11,061 nucleotides of DNA, taken from the NCBI GenBank assembly GCA_004151065.3, contig NWUY0304865309.1, forward strand, positions 1 through 11,061. Reading direction: 5' to 3'. This DNA comes from Larix sibirica (lineage: Eukaryota; Streptophyta; Pinopsida; Pinales; Pinaceae). A program made the translations under genes and the position numbers. The notes beneath the pieces are model-generated. The model did not search any database, was not told the origin of the DNA, and saw nothing but the letters and a program-made list of their open reading frames with translations. Shown here piece after piece: positions 1 through 7,540 of this stretch; within the stretch, counting starts at the first letter, position 1; each line of letters begins with the position of its first letter.

Positions 1-480
1 TTTGTTTATTTTCATGTTATTTGTTTTGCTAACAAGGGCTTGCAGGATCAATTGGGATCCATTCACATTTGCTTTAGTTACACAATACTGGGACTTGTTA
101 ACAACCTCAAAGGCTTTCCCCTCCAAGTGGGAAGGGCTGCACACCTTTGTGCAAATTTTCCCACAATAGAAGTGGTAAAGTGTAACAAAAACTGGGGGGG
201 ATGGAAAAAATGGGAGGAGGATAATTATTATATTAAATATTAGTAAAAAATATATCCTTAAAAAAAAGGATATGGTTATTATTAGATTAAATTAATAATA
301 GAATAATTAATGGAAATCCTTAAGAAGAAAATGGGTATTAAAATATGAGCACTCTTGGTCATGTTCTGAGCATCATAGTAACATCAAAACAATGCCATTT
401 TCTTCAATTGTGGGTATATGAATAAATTTAAAAGGTAGTTAAAAGCCTCATTGTCAGACTTGGGATAATTTTGGGCACTC
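1..480. other. AT-rich intergenic DNA, no gene seen
   Basis: No reading frame here resembles a known protein. The stretch has a purine-rich run with seven G's near 195-201 and then AT-rich DNA. Two small inverted repeats are visible: ATATCCTT/AAGGATAT with a 6-nt A loop (252-273) and TATTATTA/TAATAATA with an 8-nt spacer (277-300). Both are the size expected by chance in such AT-rich sequence, so I assign no function. Confidence 0.5.
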
Positions 481-783
481 TTGAGGATGCTTGAGGATTG
501 TCCCTATCATCTAGCAGTAGTAAACCTTGATTTTTTGTACATATCTATGAGGCTAGAAGACAAGAGAGCTAACAAACCTTTATTGCATAGTCAAAGGGAA
601 ATCATGGAGAATGCTCATCCTTATTTTATATTTTACTACATTTTGGTGGAAATCAGTAGCCCTAGAAGTTGCAAACAACAACATCAATCCTTATAATAGT
701 TACAGTTGCGGCTCACACAACAATTGCAACAACAGTTACACCAGTTTCAACCACATCCATGGGTACAACCATAGCATGTCTCA
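481..783 (+). pseudogene. Possible Q-rich coding remnant
   Basis: One frame stays open from 481 to a TAA at 694-696, is followed at once by TAG (697-699), and then runs open again to a TAG near 769. The second half is rich in glutamine and leucine (for example LTQQLQQQLHQFQPHP) because of CAA/CAG/TTG-rich DNA. The frame opens at TTG, not ATG, and the first half (about 70 codons) matches no family I recognise. It may be a decayed exon of a Q-rich regulatory protein, or simply CAA-rich low-complexity DNA that happens to be open. I lean to the second view. Confidence 0.2.
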
Positions 784-1496
784 ACAACGGTGAATTCCCT
801 AACATTTAGTATTCTATATTTTTCATTGAACTTAGGTTAATAACAAGAACCAACAGTGATGGATTTGTGTTTATAATTTCCTTCTTTCAAATCAAACAAG
901 AATTAGTTGTGTTCGCATGGATGGACTAGGAAATAAGGAACTTGTCAACATTTTGATGGGCACTAAATATGGTGTGCTTGTTGCTATCGAATTTGAATAC
1001 ATCTTTATTCTTCTGTCAGTTCCTAAATGCCATTCAGGCTTACTCCCAAGTTCACAAATTTACTTCTGCCTTTGGTTTCTATTTGCACTACTGTATAATG
1101 ACATGGTTCACACATTATTTGCATTACATTTAAACCATGAAATCATTTTTTGTGTGTTAGATGCCATTATAATGAACCATTGATAGAATGGAAAAATGAG
1201 GTGATTAAAACTACAAGTCTGCGTCATCTAGGATAATTCGAGGGTAGTTCAAAATTTAGCCTCATCAAGTGACATTGCTTGAGCTGCAATCTATTGCACT
1301 AAAAGTAAAAAATGTATATCGTGAACTTAATCATGGGAGCCCAACACTTTAGATTCCTATTTTCACCATTTGATGTGTGTTTATCATAGTGTCAACCCTT
1401 TGAAATTCTATGAGCTCATAGGTCATATTTGGTGTTGGATGCATCATGAACTAATTAGAGCCAACAAGTTCCCACTCCATGTCATCCCGACACACA
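784..1496. other. Intergenic DNA, no gene seen
   Basis: An 88-codon open stretch lies on the plus strand (917-1183). It is rich in hydrophobic and aromatic residues, as expected of translated AT-rich DNA, and resembles no known protein. I see no tandem repeat, RNA gene or transposon end in this interval. Confidence 0.45.
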
Positions 1497-2145
1497 TTTT
1501 TTTGTTCTAGCCATTTATAAATGTGGCTTATGGGATGTTTAAGTAACATTCGTTCCACGTTTGCAACTGATGTTAGTTCGATGTATGAACGGTGTGGGTT
1601 GAACATCGATAACATACTCTAATATCAATTATTTACAAGTTAATCAATATTCATTCCATGATGCTTGGTTGAACATCGATAGCATAACTCTAATATCAAT
1701 TATTTACAAGTTAATCAATATTCATTCCATGATGCTTGGACGTTAATTCCACATTTTTTGTTCAAGCAATTTAGCAACATGGCTTACTAGACATTTATTC
1801 GATGTTCCTTCCATGCTTGCAACATAGCTTATTAGATGTTTAACTTACATTAGTTCCACATTGGCAATGTAGCTTATCGGATGTTCGAATGACATTAGTT
1901 CCACACTTGGAACGCAACTTATTAGACGTTCGTTTGAAATTAGTTCCACGTTAGAAACATAGCTTTTTGGATGTTTATCGAACATTATTTCCACGTTCGC
2001 AACGTATATTTTTGGACATTCAACTGATGAACTAGTTCCACATTAGCAAAGTACCTTTTTAGATGTTTGTTCCACGTTTCTAAATGTCACTTTTTGGACG
2101 TTTAATCAATGTTTACTTGACGTACATTCCATGTTTTTGGTGGGA
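1497..2145. repeat. Diverged minisatellite, 45-bp core period
   Basis: A degenerate unit that begins TTCCAC and reads on as roughly TTNGCAACRTAGCTT then ATTRGATGTT recurs in direct orientation. Unit starts at 1809, 1854, 1899, 1944 and 1989 are exactly 45 bp apart. Later starts at 2036, 2070 and 2127 are irregular (steps of 47, 34 and 57 bp). Earlier, weaker units lie near 1497, 1554 and 1747. Units differ at many positions, so the array is old. It could be a stand-alone minisatellite or the subterminal repeat region of a degraded DNA transposon; I saw no terminal inverted repeats to support the latter. Three adjacent units (1854-1988) have no stop in one minus-strand frame, but a stop in the 1809 unit ends it. 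Confidence 0.75.
1597..1737. repeat. 70-bp tandem duplication inside the minisatellite
   Basis: Copy 1 (1597-1666) and copy 2 (1667-1737) both begin GGTTGAACATCGATA and end CATTCCATGATGCTT. They differ by one substitution and a one-base insertion in copy 2. The near identity contrasts with the strong divergence of the surrounding 45-bp units, so this duplication is much younger than the array it interrupts. Confidence 0.92.
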
Positions 2146-2630
2146 TAAAAATTGAAGTGTAACATGTTGTATTCGACATGTGTTCGATGTTTTTTAATGT
2201 CGCTTAAGCAAAGTTAGGAGATGGACATTTGACCGACATTGCAAGTCACGTTAGATCGACCCAAAAAACCATCGAACAAGCGTGGAATGAGACGTTTAAA
2301 TCCAATAGTGAATATAGCAACTATCGTGCTAAACTATAGCAAGTATCTGATAGCAAATTGTATTGTGGATTTCGCGTGGGCATTTTATCTCTCAAGTGTT
2401 AAAACATGCTAACCATGAATAAGGCAAGGAGCCATGATCATACAAAGTACTAAAGTGGCCATGAACTGGACTTTACTTGGAATTTGGAAAAAAAAAACAT
2501 AGATATTTTAACGACAACCACTAGAGGAAATATTAATGAAATCAATAGTGATATGGTGAGAGAAAAAGTAACTAAAATTACAAATCATGATCTTAGTGAA
2601 TCTCAGAAAAACTTATTTCACTAATTTCAG
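2146..2630. other. Intergenic DNA, no gene seen
   Basis: This continues from the minisatellite with weakly related GACATT/ACGTT words up to about 2290 and then becomes ordinary AT-rich DNA. An open run of about 38 codons around 2514-2620 is hydrophilic, with no family match. The segment ends in a pyrimidine-rich stretch and CAG that would make a reasonable 3' splice site for the next feature. Confidence 0.4.
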
Positions 2631-2771
2631 AAGAAATGGAAGAGTACTGCTTGTAGGATGAATTGAAAAAACATGAGTATGGTACTAGTTGGAGGAATTG
2701 CTTAGCGTTCAATTACATTAAGAATAGAGACCACAAAACCTTCAAAGATTATGCTGCTATCTTCTGTTAAG
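2631..2771 (+). pseudogene. Exon-like segment with splice-site matches
   Basis: The left edge reads ACTAATTTCAG before AAG, with a CTAAT branch-point-like word, and the right edge reads AAG followed by GTAAGC. Both fit plant splice consensus, and the length, 141 nt, is a multiple of three. One frame reads EEMEEYCL, a TAG at 2654-2656, then 37 open codons including SWRNCLAFNYIKNRDHK, and a TAA at 2768-2770. The composition is protein-like, but I cannot name a family. It is best treated as a possible exon of a dead gene; chance splice-like words in AT-rich DNA are the alternative. Confidence 0.25.
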
Positions 2772-2848
2772 GTAAGCTATTACTTCATTCACATAGAATG
2801 CTAAACTATTTTGTGAAATTCTCTATGTTACAACTTCAATTCAACTTC

Positions 2849-2907
2849 TGTGTCGATAACAATGAGGCAAAGGAAGATTTTGTGTGGATAATAATGAGGC
2901 AAAGGAA
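2849..2907 (+). repeat. 27-bp direct repeat, period 32
   Basis: Copies at 2849-2875 and 2881-2907 begin TGTG and end AATGAGGCAAAGGAA, differing at two positions. Read from TGT, both encode the same nonapeptide, CVDNNEAKE, and both differences fall in third codon positions. The offset is 32 bp, so the copies are in different frames. Confidence 0.85.
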
Positions 2908-2994
2908 ATTGCATTTAGGGCATTGGTGCGAGCCGGAGAACAAAGACTTATATGGTGTAAAGAAGATGACATAAATAAATTAAGCAAGAACTAG
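2866..2994 (+). pseudogene. Short open protein-like stretch, unknown
   Basis: Between a TGA (2863-2865) and a TAG (2992-2994) one frame is open for 42 codons and includes EIAFRALVRAGEQRLIWC and then KEDDINKLSKN. The charge pattern suggests a helical, coding-derived segment. No start codon, splice acceptor or family match is clear. It lies just downstream of the exon-like segment at 2631-2771 and might belong to the same broken gene. Confidence is low because 42 open codons can occur by chance. Confidence 0.2.
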
Positions 2995-3478
2995 GAAATG
3001 TCTTAAGAAACAAAAGTTGCTATATATCTATGGCACGAGTAGCAATACACATATATAATACACATATATTCCATGACACCGAATTATGTAAAACTTATAT
3101 ATCTTGTCATTAAAGTAAGTTATAGAAGTGGTGGCGGTGACATAGAAGGTGGTGGTGAAGATGTGGCAATGGAGGTTAGTACATTAAATGCATTAAGTAA
3201 ATGCCTCTTGCCTTCCTCTAAAACAGAGCGATGCAAAAACTTAGAATAAACAAGTAACACAAACTATATCAATCCCTAAGTTCAACTATGGAAAACGACA
3301 TATCAAACACAATCACTCAACAATAACGCTTCAAATTAATGAACCAACCGTATGATACATAAATCAATTTTAAATTTTTGAGAAAATATACAAAATCACC
3401 CAACAATGTAAAACTACATAGAAAAATAATCGACATATATAATAACGACATAAAATTGAAAAGAAATAGGCTCAAAAC
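2995..3478. other. Intergenic DNA, no gene seen
   Basis: AT-rich DNA with a short ACACATATAT repetition near 3048-3068 and a GTGGTGGCGG-type GGT-rich patch near 3128-3158. No reading frame, RNA gene or transposon end is recognisable. Confidence 0.45.
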
Positions 3479-3654
3479 ATTCATGCTTCATTAATGATAT
3501 AATAAGTCAGTTTTAAGTATTTATCAATTTACAATTGATTATAATTATTAATAATGTAATTTACATATTCATGCTTCATTAATGATATAATAAGTAAGTT
3601 TTAAGTATTTATCAATTTACAATTGATTATAATTATTGATAATGTAATTTACAT
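3479..3654. repeat. 88-bp tandem duplication
   Basis: Two head-to-tail copies, 3479-3566 and 3567-3654, start ATTCATGCTTCATTAATG and end GTAATTTACAT. I count two substitutions between them (GTCAG versus GTAAG, and TTAATAATG versus TTGATAATG), so the event is fairly recent. The unit is very AT-rich and contains the small imperfect palindrome TCAATTTACAATTGA. It is not coding. Confidence 0.95.
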
Positions 3655-3823
3655 ATGTTTTTGGCATTCTTGTTGAGAGTTTTTGGAATAATATATTCTG
3701 TATTAAATTTAACTCTTTAAAACAAAAATATCAAATATTAATAAATTTCCATAATAAATAAGTTAATATGTGTCACTACACTTAAAAACACTTCCATTTA
3801 ACTATAAAAATCATCCTTAAATC

Positions 3824-3862
3824 TCAAAATTCATTAAAAGAGAAATTCAAAATTCATTAAAA
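3824..3862. repeat. 16-bp direct repeat, period 23
   Basis: TCAAAATTCATTAAAA occurs exactly at 3824-3839 and again at 3847-3862, separated by 7 bp. It is a short local duplication at the border between AT-rich DNA and the more GC-rich block that follows. Confidence 0.9.
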
Positions 3863-3869
3863 AGGAGAA

Positions 3870-4320
3870 TTCCGCTGCCTATCTCACAAGTGAGAATCAT
3901 AACAAGGCGGCCTAATTTTTGAACAGTCCCAAGCAAACTCAAACATAAAACTCAACGCGTATAGGGCAGCTGTAATTAGGGTTTTGACATGAATAGGCAT
4001 TTGTGTATTCAAGGTCAACCAACGCTCAGATTTCAGAGGTCCTCTTTAATTACGGGCCCTTCTTCCACAGCATAGCTTCCCACGGCTTGACAACACAGTC
4101 GTTGCTGAAGATATGGCGAGTTAATTCAGATGGCATCGCTGTTACTGTTGATATTGGGTGCATGCTGTTGCGTTTCTCCAATTTATCGCTGGTCCAGTGG
4201 AATTATGGGCCCTTCTCCCAAACCATTTCCCCCACCGTCTTGATAGAAGAGTTGTTGAAAATACTCCCAGTTCAATGATTCCACTACTGTAGCTGTTGCT
4301 GTTACTGTGCTTTGCAGGTT
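3870..4320 (+). other. Gene-like block with telo-box and internal repeat
   Basis: Base composition rises above that of the flanks here. A telo-box-like AGGGTTTT (about 3979-3986) lies just before an ATG at 3989, a common arrangement at the 5' end of plant genes, but that frame stops after 28 codons. Another frame is open from 3997 to 4278 without a usable early ATG. It contains two related blocks starting NYGPF at 4048 and 4201, exactly 153 bp (51 codons) apart, each followed by a serine/isoleucine patch and LLKI. Similarity continues past the stop at DNA level, where both copies contain GCTGTTACTGT. It may be a promoter and first exon fragment of a lost gene, or an unclassified repeat. No family is recognised. 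Confidence 0.3.
3976..3986 (+). promoter_or_regulatory. Telo-box-like motif upstream of an ATG
   Basis: TTAGGGTTTTG precedes the ATG at 3989 by two bases. AAACCCTA/TAGGGTTT boxes occur in many plant promoters and 5' leaders. Since no long reading frame follows, its function here is doubtful. Confidence 0.25.
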
Positions 4321-4459
4321 CTCTAGTACCATTATCATCACTGAAGGCGGAAATGAAATTAGATGCTGTGGTTGATTGAATAGTCTGCTGTGGGATTTTT
4401 CTAGATAACGAAGTCGGCTAAATTTGCGACGATTTTCGGACGGGAACTTTTCATTGGTA

Positions 4460-4604
4460 TCTGGCGTTTTTTATTTTGCAACCAAGCCACTTCTCTGTAC
4501 CGTAAAAAATATATGATAAGAATAATATCATCTGGTGTTTTTTTATGTTGCAACAAAGCCATCCTTCTCTACATCGTCAAAAATATATAATAAGAATAAT
4601 ATCA
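4460..4604. repeat. Imperfect tandem duplication of about 72 bp
   Basis: Copy 1 (4460-4530) and copy 2 (4531-4604) both begin TCTGG(C/T)GTTTTTT, pass through GCAAC(C/A)AAGCCA and end ATAAGAATAATATCA. They differ by several substitutions and small indels, so this duplication is older than the 88-bp one at 3479-3654. Confidence 0.9.
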
Positions 4605-4640
4605 TCCAATATAGACCTTTTAAGTGACTGAAGCTTTTGA

Positions 4641-4676
4641 GGCAGTTAATCCTTGTAAGGCAGTTAATCCTTGTAA
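4641..4676. repeat. Perfect 18-bp tandem repeat, two copies
   Basis: GGCAGTTAATCCTTGTAA occurs at 4641-4658 and again at 4659-4676 without mismatch. It is a simple recent local duplication. Confidence 0.95.
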
Positions 4677-4824
4677 TACTCAAAGAAATAACTAATTCTT
4701 TGAACTAATAATTTTGGAGAAAAGAAAGACATACTTTTTTTCTTCTTCGATGAACCTCTTCGCTTTCCATACTTCCCAAGTTGTAAAAAGAAAAAGCTCC
4801 TTGTGTTTTACCTTGTCTATGTAA

Positions 4825-4857
4825 ACATGGGTTATATATAACACATATAACCCATGT
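4825..4857. repeat. 13-bp inverted repeat at the LINE insertion site
   Basis: ACATGGGTTATAT (4825-4837) is the perfect reverse complement of ATATAACCCATGT (4845-4857), with a 7-nt spacer. The right arm overlaps the left copy of the LINE target-site duplication. Such a palindrome can extrude as a cruciform or be a relic of a small DNA element. No long stem or U-tract is present to suggest a transcription terminator. Confidence 0.9.
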
Positions 4858-4860
4858 CTA
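4852..4860. repeat. Left target-site duplication of the LINE
   Basis: CCATGTCTA here is repeated exactly at 10567-10575, directly after the poly(A) run of the LINE. Nine bases is within the range seen for L1 insertions. The match stops immediately on both sides, as expected for the ends of an inserted element. Confidence 0.75.
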
Positions 4861-5160
4861 TTGGATACACAAAACTCTGTGTAATGGTTGTGCTAGATGG
4901 GTACCTTGGTGGCTGTGGTTATCAGATTGGGGTGTTAGGGTTTTGTTTAGTTGTCCTTTTGGTATCCTGTCCAAGCCTACTCGAACAAGATGGTTAGTGC
5001 CAACCAAGTAAAAACAAGTGGGAATAGTTTAACCAAATCCTGTATAATCTTTGGGTTAGTTTTGTTTTCTGGGGGTTTCTCTGTGCTGGTTTGGTTTTCG
5101 TAATCCGTCGTTTTTTTGGCTGACTGTTGGCGGTAGTCCTTACACTGCTGATGTCTTCTT
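4861..5160 (+). other. LINE 5' untranslated leader
   Basis: It lies between the left target-site duplication and the ORF1 ATG. No long plus-strand frame is open; a TGA at 5149-5151 closes the ORF1 frame just before its ATG. It contains TAGGGTTTT (4936-4944). Plant L1 leaders are expected to hold an internal promoter, but I cannot point to its elements here. An 89-codon minus-strand frame spanning 4977-5246 looks like a chance antisense opening. Confidence 0.6.
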
Positions 5161-6842
5161 ATGGACGGGTTGGGGACAACTGGAGGTGAGTCTCCAGATC
5201 CCACGGTTGCTGTTAGGGTTAGCCCTAATGCCTCAGTGGTATTCATGTCGCTACATGCTAACGTTTCTTCCTCTGGACTTGGTAAGGTGACGCCTATTTT
5301 CGTGGGAGATGACTCTGCTGTAAAAACCTCTCGGTCTCTCTTTACCCAGTCGACACAAGTTGTAGAGTTAAAGCATGGCGGCTCTTCTAGGCATCGGGCG
5401 AGGACAAAGAGGGGTTTAAAGAAAGAGAGAGCCTTGAAGAATAATGTTCATTGCACCCTGGGAAAATATGTGACTATGGAGATGGTTCATAATCTATCCA
5501 CGAGGGCCCTTGTCGAGAAATTGGAATATCTTAGAATTAGCCGTGTGGAGGTCCCGACTGGATTACTATGTCTTGGAAACCATTGATACATTATGTTCCA
5601 AGGGTCATTATGTTGGAGAATGGATGGATATACTTTCACTTTTTATCGGAGGATTCATTACAAACTATTTTGGATAAGTTTTGGGTTTTAGTCATTGGTT
5701 CACTGGTCCTCATGTGATGGCATTCAACCTTCGATCCATGGAAGGAGAAACTTACTAAGCATCATATGTGGGTCCTCTTTCCTGACTATCCCTTGTTCTG
5801 CTGGAGTTTTCAGGCCTTCATGGGTATAGCCAATGCCATTGGATGCTTCATCCTCATTGAGGAGAGCACGCTTCTGGATACTAAGCGCAAGTGCCCTAGG
5901 GTTTTGATTGAATTCGATGTGGTCGAAGGTTTTCGTGAGGAGGTTGAGGTTACTTGGGAGCATGGAGTTTTTGTCCAGCAGGTGGACTACTGGAGCATAC
6001 CTATTTGATGTTTTAAATGCCACCACATTGGTCATTTATGCCAGTAATGCAAAGGAACTTTTCCGAGCAGTGTTAGGGTTTCAGAATACTCTTTGGATTT
6101 TGAAGATCCTGCACATACCATCTCCCTTCCAATTCCCTTTGACATTGTTTCGACATAGGACTGTCTGGTTAAGTTCAAGACCTTTCTTCCTTTACTCTTG
6201 AAATCTATTTCTTTCAAAGAGATTAAGAATGATTTGCTTGATGGGAAGGGTTTTGCGCCCTATGGAGGAGGGATTCCTACATCTCTTGTACCCAGAACCT
6301 TGTTCCCGGCTAGGCCGGAGGGGGATTCGATTTCAGATAGGTTTTTCAGGGGTTTTGAGGACGCCTCTTCGAGCGAGAGTACTCGACGGGAGGGTCTGGG
6401 TGTCATTCATTCTTCCTCACCTGTCATGGATGATAGTTGTTTAAACCCTTTGTCAGCATCAGATGCTCTGGTAGAACTACATCCTCTCTCGTGCTCTTTG
6501 TGGGACTCCTGTCCTTCAAACAAACCAGCGTTGGACAATATGGACCCTTTCGGTCAGAGTACTCTTGAACTGAACAAGGTCGCTTTACCGACTTTTGGAG
6601 GCTCTGTATCCGTGGATGAACTAGGGCCAGGGGTTACCTTTGGATCTATACGTTTTTCCAATGTTACTACTCATAAAAAACCAAACCGGAGGAAGATAAA
6701 AGAGGTGAGTCGCATTGGGTGTGACGAGGGTAGGTGGATTAACCCCAAACTAGCTAGCATATCTGACATTTCCATGGATTTGAATCCCTGCAAAATTTAT
6801 GCGTCACTTAGAGCGAGTGAAGACCCCTCTTCTGATCCTTAA
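5161..6842 (+). pseudogene. LINE ORF1 (gag-like RNA-binding protein), broken
   Basis: In intact plant L1s this protein binds element RNA and forms the transport particle. The start is the ATG at 5161, with a stop 12 bases upstream in frame. Residues 1 to about 130 read in one frame (5161 to about 5550), then a one-base type frameshift moves to the frame that runs to 6842, giving about 560 codons. The DUF4283-like region includes ITMSWKPL (from 5562), GWIYFHFLSED and, near 5769, WVLFPDYPLFCW followed by the IANAIG block. A CCHC knuckle follows at 6009-6050: CFKC, HHIG, H, then C after four positions. Stops interrupt it at 5715 (TGA), 6006 (TGA), 6045 (TAA, inside the knuckle) and 6156 (TAG). 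The last 214 codons (6198-6842) are open, hydrophilic and serine-rich, probably the variable ORF1 tail. The stop TAA overlaps the ORF2 ATG. Confidence 0.85.
6009..6050 (+). other. CCHC zinc knuckle of ORF1, interrupted by TAA
   Basis: The spacing C-x2-C-x4-H-x4-C is exact: Cys codons at 6009 and 6018, His at 6033, final Cys at 6048. The fourth position of the last x4 is a TAA codon (6045-6047). The TGA at 6006-6008 immediately precedes the first Cys. The knuckle binds single-stranded nucleic acid in retroelement gag-like proteins. It confirms the frame for this part of ORF1. Confidence 0.85.
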
Positions 6843-6844
6843 TG
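6840..6844 (+). promoter_or_regulatory. TAATG stop-start overlap joining ORF1 to ORF2
   Basis: The ORF1 stop TAA (6840-6842) shares its last A with the ORF2 ATG (6842-6844). This ATG starts directly on the endonuclease fold (MIITTFNIKG), so it is very probably the native ORF2 start. The same UAAUG arrangement is known to couple translation by termination and reinitiation in the silkworm LINE SART1. Use of this mechanism here is inference. Confidence 0.7.
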
Positions 6845-7540
6845 ATCATTACAACGTTCAACATCAAAGGGATTGGAATCCTTCCCAAAAAGGCTTCCCT
6901 CAGAAGGTTATTGGACTCTGTCAAACCTACTGTCATTCTACTACAGGAAACTATGCATTCTAGGCTTGGAGGCATGTGATTTTTTCTTGGGAATTCGACC
7001 GAATTGGAGATGTTGTGGACTCAACTCTGTTGGAATGTCAGGGGGTCTTCTTGCCACCTAGAATCCCATGTTGGATGATTTTGTGGCTTTCAAATCTTGT
7101 GCATGTATTTTGTTAGAAGGTCGTATCCGAGGGATGGAACATGATGTATGCATTCTGAATATTTATGGTCCTTATCGCAAGTGACAAATTTACTGGGATC
7201 AAGTTTTTGCTAACCCTGGCCTTAAGAAACATAATCTTATCATTGGGGGTGACCTGAATCTTACTTTGTCATCCGATGAAATCTGGGGCTCGGGTCGTCT
7301 AGAGGACCCACTAGCTTCTTATTTCAAGAATCATTTCGAATATTTTGGATTAATTGATATCCATCCATCCCATTTAGTGCCTACTTGGTAGAATGGCAGG
7401 TCTGGAAGGTATGGTATTGCAAAGAGTTTGGATCACTTTTTAGTACATGAATCCTTGGTTTTTTAGGGAGGCTGGTTTAGAACGTGGAGTGATCCTACTG
7501 GTATTTTAGCCCACAAATCGGTTTCTATGCAAGTGAATTT
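6842..7540 (+). other. APE-like endonuclease domain of ORF2
   Basis: The domain nicks target DNA to create the primer for reverse transcription. Visible active-site blocks are NIKG with Asn at 6860-6862, LQET with Glu at 6947-6949, NIYGP, GGDLN with Asp at 7251-7253, and SLDHF with Asp at 7431-7433. The last expected block, SDH, appears as LAH (His at 7512-7514), so its Asp seems lost. The frame changes once near 6955, and stops fall at 7059, 7182, 7389 and 7464. Three of the four are explained by TGG-to-TAG or CGA-to-TGA changes at positions where relatives have Trp or probably Arg. Confidence 0.88.

Noticed and set aside
252-300. Hairpins as terminators or RNA elements
   Set aside because: The arms are 8 bp of AT-rich sequence and are expected by chance.
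3479-3654. CRISPR array
   Set aside because: There are only two adjacent copies of an 88-bp unit with no spacers, in a plant-like sequence.
5213-5228. TTAGGG/CCCTAA as an interstitial telomere repeat
   Set aside because: It is a single near-palindrome inside the ORF1 reading frame (VRVSPN), not a tandem array.
4977-5246. 89-codon minus-strand open frame across the LINE leader
   Set aside because: It overlaps the ORF1 start on the other strand, has a biased composition and resembles no protein; it is taken as an antisense shadow.
5724-6035. 103-codon minus-strand open frame
   Set aside because: It is fully antisense to the DUF4283-like part of ORF1, whose plus-strand motifs are clear.
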